DNA from: Aricia agestis
Lineage: Eukaryota; Arthropoda; Insecta; Lepidoptera; Lycaenidae
DNA length: 64,000 nt
Direction of reading: 5' to 3'
Assembly: GCF_905147365.1 (NCBI RefSeq)
Contig: NC_056412.1
Span: 16,732,001-16,796,000 of the forward strand
Position numbers and translations under genes: made by a program. The notes under the pieces were generated by a model. The model was not told the origin of the DNA. It saw only the letters and a program-made list of their open reading frames with translations, and did not search any database. The stretch's first letter is position 1; each line of letters opens with the position of its first letter. Shown piece by piece: positions 21,255 through 32,791 of the stretch.

Positions 21255-21488
21255 AACATGACTATTGATAGGACAGTTATACTAGTCATTGGACAGAGCA
21301 CAAAAACACTATAGTATTTATTAAGATTGCCTTAAAACTAGGTAAGTACGTGTTTTTCTTAAAAATCAGGCGTTCTATTACTTTAAAAACAGGCAGTTTT
21401 TAAAGCAACCTTAATAAATACTGTGTTTTTAATTTTTATGCTCTGTCCAATGACTAGTACTGTCCAATGTACTATTCATTCACCCTAT
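21245..21488. mobile_element. MITE with roughly 100-bp inverted arms
   Basis: Left arm TTAGGGTGAACATGACTATT, TAGTCATTGGACAGAGCA and ATAGTATTTATTAAG; right arm mirrors it (CTTAATAAATAC, TGCTCTGTCCAATGACTAGT, TTCACCCTATAAT). Further hairpin symmetry lies in the centre. Confidence 0.75.
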
Positions 21489-22181
21489 AATATTATAACG
21501 TATGCTGTATTCTCATAATATGCGTCGTCCATTAACATGGCAGTATATACATAGAATACAGGATACAAGAGTTTAATAATATTTTTTTTGGCGAAAAATG
21601 TCATGACGCGTCGCTTCGACTCTGTCCCTATGTGAGTTGGGCCTTAAGTTATGATTGCTTTCCATCCACGTGCCATCAATTAGCGAATATACCTTTATAC
21701 AGGTTGTTCCTTATTAATTAGCAATCTTACTTTGTTTTCCCTAAATAATGCCAAAGAAACTTTCCTTAATTTATTTTCCGTCTAGCGAAAACACACAAAG
21801 CCTTTTAGTTAATCCAATCCTACTAGATGACGGATCAGGCTAAATAAACCGTGCAAAAGAAGGACGGAATTGTACCTGACCTTCATACTTCACTGTAGTT
21901 AGTGCAAAAATAAAAATTCCTAACCTAGGTAGGTACTTTGCTAAGATATTACACTATTTTTTAATTTGTCAAAAAATATGCCAATCTAGTAACTTGTTAT
22001 TGAAGACGTGTGTGGAAGATGCTGGTAAGTAACAATTACAAATTTGCCGTTTTTTGCATAAACGGGGCCTTTACGGCCGCCGGGAAAATTATGAAAAATT
22101 ATAAAATGTTTTGATCATCGGCAAATCCAGCTTGTGCTTATTTCTGGTGTTCCTACAATGAATGTCACTTTTAGCTTTAAA
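21489..22181. other. No feature recognised
   Basis: Includes the sequence ATGCTGGTAAGT at 22019, which I do not accept as an exon because no coding frame precedes it. Confidence 0.35.
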
Positions 22182-23175
22182 TCTTAATATATATATTTCT
22201 TGTGTGCGTGTGTATGTGACTGAACTCCTCCTAAACGACTGGACCAATTTTGATGAAATTTTTTGTGTGTGTTCGTGGAGATTCGAGAATGGTTTAGATT
22301 TACAGTTTGGTCTACTGGAAAATGTTTTTTCAATTAATTTCTTATTTATAAGGAGTTGTTGATTTTGGAATGTTTTACATTAGATCCGGCGGACGGCGCT
22401 ATCATCGCATTCAATATTATTCTATTTCAATTTTAGTTTGTCCTGACAGATGGTGGTACGATTAATTTGAAAAAAATTTTGTTATTCAATTCATGTGCTG
22501 ATTAAAATATTAAATAAATAACACATAGGCTACAATTTTAACCGACTTTCAAAATGGGGGAGGTGTTATGTTCGTTTTCTTATATTCAACGATTACTCCG
22601 CCGTTTGTTAACCGATTTTCAAAACTTTTCTTTTGGTATATAGGCTATCATCCCAATTTGGTATTATATTCAGAAAAATGGTGATCTGATGAAGGATCCA
22701 TAAGTAATCGAGGGAACTCCTCAAAACTTATAGGGAAACATATGGTGACTTCGGTTTCGTGAGAAGTATTCTAAGCATATGCTACCAACAAGTAAGATTT
22801 TGCACCGAGATATACCTGGTATACCGTGGTTCGGAAGGTGCTAAGAGAATTCCTGATTCTTTATAGATACAAGTTTGGGAGTTTCGGCGTTGTTTTAAGA
22901 ACAGAAAGCATATGCTACTATGCAAATTACATTCTTCATCATCATCATCATCATCATCACTACCATCATCATCTCAGTGTTAGATAGATCATTTATCGAG
23001 TAAGACTCATCATTTATCGAGAAAGTTATATTATATTATTACTCTAAGACTAATACGACAGAAGAAACTCAGGAAAATGTGGGAAAAACGGGGGAAATAT
23101 TTTTTATGGGAAAATGTAGCTACGGATTCTGTAAAATTTCTAATTTACGCGGGCGAAGCCGCGCGGGACATCTAG
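22182..23175 (+). mobile_element. Helitron, about 1 kb
   Basis: It starts TCTTAATATATATATTTC after A and ends CGCGCGGGACATCTAG before T, with the hairpin GCGGGCGAAGCCGCGC upstream of the end. The core 22521-22975 (AACCGACTTTCAAAATGGGG, TAATCGAGGGAACTCCTC, CATCATCATC run) is shared with the Helitron at 23977-24617, but the two ends differ. Confidence 0.8.
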
Positions 23176-23810
23176 TTTACTTATATTTTTTCTAACATAT
23201 ATTACATTATCCAAAATGTATTGAGAAGCAACAGTTAGAATACCAATTTCTTTAAATTTATCTCTCAGAGATTCAAAATTTTCGTATGGCTCGCTTCTGC
23301 AGCACAATTTATATTGTATTAATGTCGATACGTGGGAGAGCCATGCTTCGGCACGGATGGGCCGGCTCGACCGGAGAAATACCACGTTCTCACAGGAAAC
23401 CGGCGTGAAACAGCGCTTGCGCTGTGTTTCGCCGAGTGAGTGAGTTTACCGGAGGCCCAATCCCCTACCCTATTCCCTTCCCTACCCTCCCCTATTCCCT
23501 TCCCTACCCTCCCCTATTCCCTTCCCTTCCCATCCCTACCCTCCCCTATTCCCTTCCCTTCCCATCCCTACCCTCCCCTATTACCCTATTCCCTCTTAAA
23601 AGGCCGGCAACGCACCTGCAGCTCTTCTGAAGCTGCGAGTGTCCATGGGCTACGGAAGTTGCTTTCCATGAGGTGACCCGTTTGCTCGTTTGCCCCCTTA
23701 TTTCATAAAAAAAAAAGCTTTTCCCCATAAAAGGATTCCATATGCCATTCTACTACGAAAATAACTAAAATATACTAATCGTGCCGTGTCTTCATCAGTG
23801 TTATTTATAT
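23176..23810 (-). pseudogene. LINE reverse transcriptase C-terminal fragment, split by an S-SINE
   Basis: The minus strand at 23176-23330 encodes SLRDKFKEIGILTVASQYIL then IYVRKNI, matching the same region of the LINE at 41107-42399 (SLREKFKEIRILTVTSQYIL). The sequence resumes at 23717-23810, past the SINE, with matches to 41525-41610 (CATTCTACTACGAAAATAAC, ATACTAATCGTGCCGTGTC). The two parts are continuous in the other LINE, so the SINE at 23331-23716 inserted into an existing LINE fragment. It is too short to function; its left edge abuts the Helitron end. Confidence 0.75.
23331..23716 (+). mobile_element. S-SINE copy 3, longest minisatellite
   Basis: Complete from CGTGGGAGAGCCATGC to TTTCATAAAAAAAAAA. 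The C-rich block at about 23465-23600 has more units (CCCTACCCTCCCCTATTCCC type) than any other copy, so the copies differ by minisatellite length. Confidence 0.9.
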
Positions 23811-23976
23811 CTGATTCTTCCATCCATTCATCCATTCATTCCATCCATCTTCATACTGTCCACCGTCATTGAGTGAGTTTCACAATAAAATTTGACAGAA
23901 ATTTCTTGTACAATTAACTAAGATCTAAGAACTTGAGTAAACCGGACATAATATCCTTATATCCTACTACCTACTA

Positions 23977-24617
23977 TCCTACTATTATTATAAAGGCGAA
24001 AGTTTGTTTGGATGTATGGATGTGTGGATGTATGGATGTTTGTTACTCTTTCACGCAAAAACTACTGAACGGATTTTAATGAAACTTTACAATAATATAG
24101 CTTATACATCAGAATAACACATAGGCTACAATTTTAACCGACTTTAGAAATGGAGGAGGTGTTATGTTCGTTTTTTTTTATCTTCAACGATTACTCCGTC
24201 GTTTGTGAACCGATTTTTAAAAAAATTTCTTTAGGTGTATAGGTTATCATTCTAATTTGGTACCATACTCATAAAAATGGTGACCTAATGAAGAGATCCA
24301 TAAGTAATCGAGGGAACTCCTCAAAATTTATATGGAAATATGTGGTGACTTCGGTTTCGTGAGTAGTGTTCTAAGCATATGCTACCAACAAGTAAGATTT
24401 TGCACCAAGGTATACCATGGTTCGGAAGGTGCTAAGAGAACTCCTGACTCTTTAAAGATTCAAGTTTGGGAGTTTCGACGTTGTTTTAAGAGCGGAAAGC
24501 ATACTACTATACAAATTACCTTCATCTTGATCATCATCACTACCATAAACCGTTCTTTTCATGGCCTTTTATGATATAATCACTTAAACCGCGGGTAACA
24601 CCACGGGGCACAGCTAG
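23977..24617 (+). mobile_element. Complete Helitron, 641 bp
   Basis: It starts TCCTACTATTATTATAAAGG after A and ends ACGGGGCACAGCTAG before T. A GGATGTAT run replaces the TCTG run of other families. The core matches 22521-22975, and the 3' hairpin contains CCGCGGGTAACACC. Confidence 0.85.
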
Positions 24618-24727
24618 TTAGTCTAATATTTATCAACAAAATATATCAACAATGACGTACCATTTACAGACATCACAAACAGTCGCTGCTACGTTCACAT
24701 TGAACTCTATTAAATAAGAGATTTTTT

Positions 24728-25023
24728 ACGTGGCAGGGCCATGCTTCGGCACGAATGGGCCGACACGACCGGAGAAATACCACGGGCTCACAGAAAACCG
24801 GCGTGAAACAGCGCTTGCGCTGTGTTTCGCCGAGTGAGTGAGTTTACCAGAGGCCCAATTCCCTACCCTTCCCTTCCCTATTCCCTTCCTAATCTCCCCT
24901 ACCCTGTAATCCTATTCCCTCTTAAAAGGCCGGCAACGCACCTGCAGCTTTTCTGATGTTGCGTGTGTCCATGGGCGACGGAAGTTGCGTTTGCTCGTTT
25001 GCCCCCTTATTTCTTAAAAAAAA
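24728..25023 (+). mobile_element. S-SINE copy 4, short
   Basis: ACGTGGCAGGGCCATGC start, short minisatellite, and a 3' part that skips from GGAAGTTGC directly to GTTTGCTCGTTTGCCCCC, so about 20 bp of the conserved tail are deleted. Confidence 0.85.
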
Positions 25024-25039
25024 GATACACACAAAATAT

Positions 25040-25200
25040 TACTGCAATATGACGACCGCAACTCCGTTGCGCCAAAATTAAAAAGAATCATAAGTATTTT
25101 TTCGGGACTCGAACTATCTCCATACCCTATAAAATCTGTTCAGTGGTTTAAACGGAAACAGACAGACACAGTGTCGCATTTATGTCGCAGGATAATAATC
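25040..25200 (-). mobile_element. Decayed Helitron fragment
   Basis: The minus strand has GCGACACTGTGTCTGTCTG, a degenerate middle block and GGCGCAACGGAGTTGCGG, as in the 210-bp Helitron at 17324. Confidence 0.6.
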
Positions 25201-25803
25201 TACATAATAATATTATAATTATGTGGTGAAAAACACTCTTGGATAATGAAACTTCTAGATAATTATTGTACGTCTATTTACACCACACACGAAAATAATA
25301 TTATGTAAATATTTAACTTCCGACGAACGTTACATCGCCGGAACAGACTTGGTTAAGTTTGTTTTCAATCATTTTGCGTACAAACAACCAAAGAAAAGAT
25401 TTAATTTTAATAAAAAAAAAAAAAAAACATATTTTGAGAAATTAAATTAAGAAATGATAATTATGATACGAAGTTCATTCATTAAGCTAGATGACCCTAT
25501 TAAAATTTTATTTAACAGAAGGTTTTCCCCATTATAAAGTTTACGTTAAAATATCAAAAAGTCACCTTTTGCCTCGTCTTTACTTTTATTTATATCAATT
25601 TATCAAATCGAAACAACCTCAAAGAAAATTTTGCTGTGGAAACATGGACTGAAATAACTTTAGACCTCTGGTAGCCTCATACGGGCTTTATCCATTACAT
25701 CTTTTTGACATCAACTGGACCTCAAAGATCCTCAGAATTCAGATAACCCTTCCTAAATCTGAAAAGTTGTTAATAAATTAACTTTACTTTATTTTATTTC
25801 TTA
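25201..25803. other. AT-rich DNA, no feature recognised
   Basis: An A-run lies at 25410-25427. No gene or repeat partner. Confidence 0.4.
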
Positions 25804-26113
25804 CTAGCTGTTGCCCGCGACTTCGTCCGCGTCAGCAAAATGTGATAACAAAAATAATAAAAAAGAGAAAAAAAATCCCCTTTTTAAGGTTCAATTATTA
25901 AAAAAAGTGAAATAATTTATATATCCTCCTCCTTTTCGGAAGTCGGTTAAAAAGTAGCCTAAGTTATTCCTTACTACATCAGCTATGTGCTTAAAAAAGT
26001 CCCGTCAAAATCGCTCCAGCCATTTCAGAGATTAGCCGGAACAAACAGACAGACAGACAGACATACAGACAAAAATTGTAAAAAATGTTGTTTTGGTGTC
26101 TGTACCCTATATA

Positions 26114-27360
26114 ACCCAGTCAGAATTTTTTTCGACCAGCCTTTTTTTAGATATATCTCCTTTATTTTTTCAAGAAAATGATAAGGATCAAATTTGTCGA
26201 AAATTTGATTTTCTACAACTTTAGTTCTTATATTTTTTATTGTAAAATCAATATTTAAGGAAATAACTGCAAAAAATAAGTCAAAGTATAATTTCAACCT
26301 GTATCGCGATTATTGTCAAATACAGAAAAAAAACCAGAAATAAACTTGTAGCTCTAAGTTGTAGCTATAGTTTTTTATTATTTTTTTTAACCCATTTAAA
26401 CATTAACCACAATTAAAATTAAGAATTCGCTGTCTGTCCCTCTGTCTGTCTCCAGAGTCCAGGCTTCAAGAACGGTGATAGGTAGAGACTTGAAATTTTC
26501 AGATATTATGTATTTTGTTTCTCTCTATAACAACAAATACTAAAAAACATAATATTGTATTTAATATTTGATGGGGCTCCCATATAACAAACAGGATTTT
26601 AGTCGCCTTTTTTGCTTTTTATCAAAAATAGCAGCACTAAGATAGTTAAAATATGCATAAAATATTTAATTGTATTTGTACTTTAATAATTATTAATAAA
26701 ATAAATATTTAGGGGGGGCTCCCATACAAAAAGCACAAATTTTTGTCTATCTTTGCCTTATAATGGTACGGAACCCTCATAAGCGAGTCCGACTCGCACT
26801 TGACTTTTTTTAATAATGTGCCGTATTTGTTAGAAGGTCTAATTCATGATCAGAAATATTCAGTTTTATCCAATCGCTTGGGTCCCGGTACATTTACCAT
26901 AGGTGTAGGAGCTTAAATATTAATTTATAAAAAAATTCATAAGGATCAAATTTGTAGGAAATTTAATGATCTATGACCTACATCTTTGTTTCTACAATTA
27001 TTTTCGCTAAATTCGATAATAATTGACATACAAGCGAAATTATACTTTGACTTGTTTTTTGCATTTATCTCCGTAAATATTGATTTTACAATGAAAATTG
27101 TTAGAACTCAAAATGTAGAAAATTAAATTTACAACAAATTTAGTTCTTATCATTTTCGTAAAAAAATATAAAATAAAGGAGATATAGCTTAAAAAAAGAT
27201 TGGACCTTCAAACCAATATGGCGGCTAACGCACACGTCGTGGCTAGTCGAGTTTTCGAATTTAAGCTACTTGTGACCTCCTCTAAACACTGGTGCAAAAA
27301 AAACTGACTATAATTAATTTCAGATTCCCATACAAGGCTGAACTAACCCTACAGGGCTAA
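26114..27360. mobile_element. 1.25-kb insertion with inverted internal arms
   Basis: TATA flanks both sides (26110-26113, 27361-27364), while the empty site has it once. Inside, ATGATAAGGATCAAATTTG and AAGTCAAAGTATAATTTC at left are mirrored around 27040-27180, giving arms of about 130 bp. The right part ends AACTAACCCTACAGGGCTAA. No transposase is seen. A minus-strand GTAC repeat lies in its centre. Confidence 0.65.
26425..26812 (-). repeat. GTAC repeat inside the insertion
   Basis: Minus orientation: AAGTGCGAGTCGGACTCGC and GGTTCCGTACCATTATAAGG at the right edge, two GGGCTCCCATA blocks, then CTGTCTCCAGAGTCCAGGC at left. This is the third level of nesting here. Confidence 0.65.
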
Positions 27361-27450
27361 TATACATTCATATGCATATAGTAAAAAACGAATCTTTCAA
27401 TATTACAAACAGACACTCCAATTTTATTTAAATATGTATAGATGTATAGA

Positions 27451-27796
27451 TTTAAAAAGCTTTATCTCTAAGCTTTGATAGTCCGGGTGCCATACCATAA
27501 AATATGAATAAATATTGTAATCGTTCATATTTTTGGTACGTTAAATGAATCTTTGTACAGGAACCTAGGTAACTACTATCTCAAGCTGAATAATACCTCA
27601 TATTTGAGGTATTATTCAGCTAATATTCTCCTATGGGAAATGATCCTGGTATTACGTTTGTATGAGAATTCTGATGGCCTCCGGACTCTTAAAAAGCTCA
27701 AACTTGTAAGAAATAAAAGGTAATGTAGAACTACGCAAACAAGTGATATACAGGATGTAAAAAAACAAAGTGATAATACTGTAGAAGGTGTGTATA
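27451..27796. other. Intervening DNA with a short hairpin
   Basis: AGCTGAATAATACCTCA at 27583 is mirrored by TGAGGTATTATTCAGCT at 27605, a 17-bp perfect hairpin. Otherwise nothing recognised. Confidence 0.4.
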
Positions 27797-27811
27797 TTAT
27801 GTTGTGTAATA

Positions 27812-28162
27812 GCTCCCACACCGGTTTCGGTGACGGTGGCCGGTTTCATTGAAACCAGGCCAGCTACGCAGGAGTAATTTTATAGTGCCCAAGTATGTGC
27901 GCAGTACACAAGAGCACTCTCTATTCCTTTACTCTCATAACCCAGTGGGACGGACGACCGACACGACCGGCGAGAGATCAGGCGCAGGACCGACTTTTTA
28001 CATGCCCATCCGACGCATGGATCATCTTACTTATCAGACAATCAGGTGATCAGCCTGCATTGTCCTAACTAAACTTCGAAATAACATGTTTCCAACGCGG
28101 GAATCGAACCCACGACCTCCGAGTCAAGAGCCGCGCTCTATACCACTAGACCACGGAGGCGT
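27812..28162 (-). mobile_element. T-SINE copy B
   Basis: Minus orientation. Target duplications TTATGTTGTGTA (27797-27808) and TTATGTTCTGTA (28165-28176) have one mismatch. The tRNA-like head at the right end reads GCCTCCGTGGTCTAGTGG with the B box GGTTCGATTCCCG. The tail at left lacks a clear (TTA)n run. Confidence 0.9.
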
Positions 28163-28299
28163 CGTTATGTTCTGTAGAGTACCATTATATTATAATATAC
28201 TTGAAAGTGGTAGCGATGAAAGAGCAAATTTTTTATGATTTGTATAGGCTAGCGACCTAGCGTCATGAATTTGCTCTTATAAAAGTTAAAAAAGGTGGC

Positions 28300-28640
28300 T
28301 CTTGAAGGGGGCTTTAATATTCATTTTCATACTTGAAAATAACTCCTTAAAATTTTTCTCAATACAAAAAAATCACAAAGATGCAATTTTTCATTTATTG
28401 CCATAACCGTGCATTGAAATAATTTAATATTTTAACACATTGTATAAAATTCTACTCGTATCATTGAGAAACCGACCTACCGGATTTTGAAAATGTAGTA
28501 CTTATATTATTAATTATTGAGTTATTGAGAAAAAACTGATTTGGCGACGAATCCGCGTCGTCGTTTTTCACCTGGCATATGAAAAATGGGCGTGAGTGTG
28601 AAGAGAGAAAGACTTTGTTTGATTTTTTGAGTTAGTCGCC
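28300..28640 (-). repeat. Interspersed repeat (GACGACGCGGATTC family), copy 2
   Basis: Reverse copy of 5920-6360, sharing GAATCCGCGTCGTCGTTTTTC, GGCGTGAGTGTGAAGAGAG and ATTTATTGCCATAACCGTG. Confidence 0.65.
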
Positions 28641-28651
28641 CTCTTAAGCGC

Positions 28652-28735
28652 TGCTACTTTTATAGTGAACTATATTATAAGGGACAAATACATACACGTA
28701 TTATATAACTTTGTTTTATTACAACCTGTATAAAA
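28652..28735 (+). repeat. GCTGCTACTTT...ACAACCTGTATA repeat
   Basis: A short family with copies at 44942, 62480 and 63785. It opens GCTGCTACTTTTATAGTGAA and ends TTACAACCTGTATA. Confidence 0.5.
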
Positions 28736-28784
28736 ATTGATCGTCTGTTTCACAACTACTAAGATTATTAAATTTTAATATGTT

Positions 28785-28900
28785 TTTAGGGATCCGTACC
28801 CAAAGGGTAAAAATGGGACCCTATTACTAATATTTCGGTGTCTATCTGTCCGTTTGTCTATTTTAGTTTTTGTATTTTGTACCTATTTTTGCTCTATAAT
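28785..28900 (-). repeat. GTAC repeat, both ends joined with the middle deleted
   Basis: GATCCGTACCCAAAGGGTA is followed within 100 bp by TTTTGCTCTATAATGG, whereas full copies have about 350 bp between. Confidence 0.55.
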
Positions 28901-29640
28901 GGTAGTGGTAATTTGCCAATTTCCGCCAAGTCATAAACTTTAAGATAACATCAAAATGATGTTTATGCTAGTACATTTTACGTAATAACTATTTTTCCCA
29001 AATCTGTGTTAAAGTCATAAATTAATTTGATAAAATGACTTTCTTAACGCCATAATCTCTGACAGGGAATTCGAAACTACGAAAGAAATTTACGTGCCTC
29101 TTGTCTTTGTCTTTTCTTGCAGAGAGTTAATTACCTCTATAATTTGGAAGTACTCGTAAATTGTAACTGTTTTAGACTTACATGTTGGGCTACATATAAA
29201 TGCGGATATTAAAAAAAACTTGGCACCTAAATATAGTAGGGTACTTTAGTTTGTTAGCTGGTGCCTGGTACTTATAAGACAGGTTACTCGTATGTAACCA
29301 GTAGATCATTAAAATGAAACTTCTGTACTTTGAGCAAATGAATAACTTTATGATTTATTATTTATGGAATCATTTCCTATCATAACTCAAAAACCCCTTA
29401 AATAAATTGATAAAAAAAATAACTCATATAAGCTTTTTTTTTGCTGAAAATGAACGGTCACCACAGAATCAAATTGTGTGGTAACGACGACGACGTGAGC
29501 TACTTCTAGCCGAAAATAAAGTGAAAGGTTAGTTCTAATTATATTATACCATGGTTTAATGCTTGTTACATAGTGTTTACATAATTTAGAAGCAGTACAC
29601 TTTCAAATTATCATTATTTAATCATATTGTATTTGTAAAC
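28901..29640. other. No feature recognised
   Basis: Unique AT-rich DNA without an acceptable coding frame. Confidence 0.35.
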
Positions 29641-29643
29641 TTA

Positions 29644-29781
29644 GGGCCTGATTCACCACTTCCTGATGAGTGACGAATAGGCTATCCACAAATTAATTTG
29701 ACAGATCAAGTATGGAGAATCTTTCAAAAAAGTTGTGAATAGCCTATTCGGTCCTTTATCAGAAAGTGGTGAAACAGGTCC
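29644..29781. mobile_element. Harbinger-type MITE with TTA duplication
   Basis: Ends GGGCCTGATTCACCACTTCC and AAGTGGTGAAACAGGTCC are inverted repeats. TTA flanks both sides (29641-29643, 29782-29784). A second copy lies at 36426-36530. Confidence 0.8.
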
Positions 29782-29833
29782 TTAATGATTTTGCTAGGTG
29801 GAACTTTGAAATACTTGAACGTAGTAAATAATA

Positions 29834-30328
29834 CTAGAGATCGCCCAATGGTCGAAATTCGACCTTACTTGCACCGACATTAGGACTACTACTTATATTT
29901 TGTATAAAATATTGACTTCATAATAGTTTTTTTCAATTCTTGTCTCTGGGACTCAGCTGATCTCAGACTGGCCGTTTAAGCATTGTCTAATAGTAAGTAT
30001 CTAAAATTAAATAAAAAAACAATAATCCAATGTCAATTTGTCAACTTGTTGTCAGCAGACTTCAACCATAAATAAAAGAGTATAATTCGTATGTATAGGC
30101 TTGTCAGTCAAAAATCTGTCATTTTTCCTAGTAGTAGTGTCGTAGTGTGTGTAACGTTTTATTTGTTAAAAATATATTATATGATAAAAGCATAATTTTA
30201 GAATACCATTAGCTCGATGCACTCCTTCACCATACAAACTATAACTGTGCGAAATTTCATGCACCTACGTTTCCCCATTTTTCGTAAAAAGGGTTACAAA
30301 GTTTTTCTCTCACGTATTAATATATAGA
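29834..30328 (-). mobile_element. Helitron, second copy of the family at 19908
   Basis: The minus strand starts TCTATATATTAATACGTG after A and ends GGGCGATCTCTAG before T, with the GGTCGAATTTCGACC hairpin. It lacks the 97-bp palindrome and a roughly 120-bp degenerate block present in the other copy. Confidence 0.8.
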
Positions 30329-30439
30329 TTATAAATAAAAGTTTTTGTCAGAAACATATTATTATATTTTACTATGATACATAGATTCATTCACAGGTCT
30401 ACAAGGTTCTTCAAGCGTCATTGAGCAGAAAGTTTAAAT

Positions 30440-31205
30440 AATCGACCAAGTGCGAGTTGGACTCGCACACGAAGGGTTCCACTTCCGTACCGTTATTATA
30501 GAGCAAAATTTGGAAAAAGTGTTTTTGTATGGGAACCCACCTGAAATATTTATTTACTTACTGTTAATATTATTATCAAATATAATTAAGGATTTTCTGA
30601 GTATTTGAAGTGCCTACCTTTAGTCATTATTAATTAAAAGCAAAAAAGGCAAAAATATACGTGGGAGAGCTATGCTTCGGCACGAATGGGCCGGCTCGAC
30701 CGGAGAAATACCACGTTCTCACAGAAAACCGGCGTGAAACAGCGCTTGCGCTGTGTTTCGCCGAGTAAGTTTACTGGAGGGCCAATCCCCTACCCTATTC
30801 CCTTCCCTAAGTTCCGTTTAAGAGGGAATAGGGTAATAGGGGAGGGTAGGGATGGCAAGGGAAGGGAAGGGAATAGGGGAGGGCCCCTATTCCCTTCCCT
30901 TCCCATCCCTACCCTCCCCTATTACCCTATTCCCTCTTAAAAGGCCGGCAACGCACCTGCAGCTCTTCTGATGCTGCGAGTGTCCATGGGCGACGGAAGT
31001 TGCTTTCTATCAGGTGACCCGTTTGCTCGTTTGCCTTATTTCATAAAAAAACACGTTTGTTGCATGGGAAATATTAATTTTATTTTGTTTTTAGAAGTCT
31101 GGCTTGGAGAGGGTTCTTGAGATAACTACTGCCTGGAGACAGACGGACAGATATTGAAGTCTCAGTAATAGGGTCCCGTTTTTACCCTTTGGTTGCGGAA
31201 GATTA
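30440..31205 (+). repeat. GTAC repeat interrupted by an S-SINE
   Basis: ATCGACCAAGTGCGAGTTGG starts it. After CAAAAAAGGCAAAAATA the S-SINE intervenes (30660-31050), then CACGTTTGTTGCATGGG continues the repeat to CCCTTTGGTTGCGG. The join is as in the unbroken copy at 16385. Confidence 0.8.
30660..31050 (+). mobile_element. S-SINE copy 5 with an inverted duplication of its minisatellite
   Basis: Normal 5' and 3' parts, but the minisatellite is present twice in opposite directions: 30818-30879 (G-rich) is mirrored by 30884-30940 (C-rich), separated by a few bases and differing by one 5-bp indel. No other copy shows this. Confidence 0.9.
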
Positions 31206-31638
31206 AAAAATCGAAAATCTTGTGGAAAAAAACATTATTTACATAATATAATAATATAATATCAATGGGCGCTTCACACCATGTCAGGACTTGTGTTACG
31301 GGTACCAGACAACGGAAATATATTTAATACTTTTATACTATACATATATTTAAGATTTTTATTATAATACTAGCTGTTGCCCGCGACTTCGTCCGCGTCA
31401 GCAAAATGTGATAAAAAAGAAAATGAAATAGAGAGAAATTTTCCCCTTCCTTACCCAAATAGTAAAAATGGGATCTTTTTAAGTAGTTGATCTTCACTTT
31501 TCATGAACCTAAAGTTGTAGATAAAAACGCCAATACTGTATAAAAAATCTTAAGGATAACGAATAAGAGCAAAATTATTATTTTTTAGCAAAAATTGAAA
31601 CCGACTTCCAAGGTAAAGACAATAGTAATTTTCTTAAA

Positions 31639-31858
31639 TGAACTAAAAAGTATTAATAAATAATTCATATTCTGTACTCAGTATTTCTGGTCTCAATCTT
31701 CATAATTTGAAGTCGGTACCAGTCATAAGTTGCAGTTATATTTTGTCATACAACTGGAGATTAGGTTAGCTGGTAGTACCGACTTCAAAATAATGAAGAC
31801 TGAGAACAGAAACATTGAGTACAGAATGTGAATTATTTAATACTTTTTAGTTCATTTG
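31639..31858. repeat. Inverted repeat inside the Helitron
   Basis: TGAACTAAAAAGTATTAA and TGAAGTCGGTACC at left are mirrored by GGTAGTACCGACTTCA and TTAATACTTTTTAGTTCA at right. The arms are about 85 bp with a roughly 50-bp spacer. Confidence 0.7.
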
Positions 31859-32684
31859 ATCTAGATCTACAAAAAAGCGGTAAGTTGCACATAGGAATTG
31901 CGCTAAAGTTAGTTCCTACGGAGTAAAAAATTATGAAGATTGAATACAGAAATAGTTGACGCGTCTATGTGTGTCCTAAAAAATATCCAGGAGTTCCTTC
32001 TATATCTCACGAATTTCAATATCAGATCTCCACTTTCGTAAGCATTGTACTAAATTCGGGTTATTGTACCTCTATAAACAGTAAATAGCAACAAAAGAGT
32101 TTTAAAAATCAGTCAACAAACGGCGGAACAATAATATAATCAAAGGCAAGATTTTAGATAATAATGTGATGATTCAAGGCATGATTATAGTGATGATGAT
32201 GATTAGTATTATTGACACATTGTCATGGTTTTAGTTGTTGAAACAACGCCAAAATTGCCAAACATTTATCTATAAGGATTCAAGAGTTATGTACAGCATC
32301 TTCGGAACCAGGGTGTACTTCGGCGCAAATTCTTATTTTTTGGTTGTTTAAGCTTAAAATCCATCAGAAAAACGTAAAATCACTACATGTTTCCATATAA
32401 ATTTTAAGGAGTCCTGTCGATTTCTCATGGATTGCATCATCAGATTACCACTTTTGTGATCATGTTACCAAATTCGGGCTACATCTCATACAACAACAAA
32501 ATAATTTTGGAAATCGGTCTACAAACGATGAAGTTGTCCGCGAACCAATATAAAAAAGTGAAATATATCCTCCTCCTTTTCGGAAGTCGGTTAAAAAGTA
32601 GCCTAAGTTATGCCTTACTACATCAGCTATGTGCCAAAAAAAGTCCCATCAAAATCGCTCCAGCCATTTCAGAGATTAGCTGGA

Positions 32685-32715
<31 letters not shown>

Positions 32716-32791
32716 TACAGACAAAAATTGTAAAAAATGTTGTTCTGGTGTATGTACCCTATATACATTCATACGCATCTAGTAAAAAACG

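Larger units (their letters stand above)
25804..27450 (-). mobile_element. Helitron interrupted by a 1.25-kb insertion
   Basis: The minus strand starts TCTATACATCTATACATATT at 27450 (after A) and ends CGGGCAACAGCTAG at 25804 (before T). The Helitron itself is 25804-26113 plus 27365-27450. The same element at 31370-33207 reads CCCTATATACATTC across the break without interruption. Confidence 0.8.

Noticed and set aside
22019..22030. ATGCTG followed by GTAAGT, possible tiny exon
   Set aside because: Two codons only, with no coding or promoter signal upstream.
23424..23728. Open frames rich in proline and leucine over the S-SINE
   Set aside because: Translation of the C-rich minisatellite; the same happens in every S-SINE copy and on both strands.
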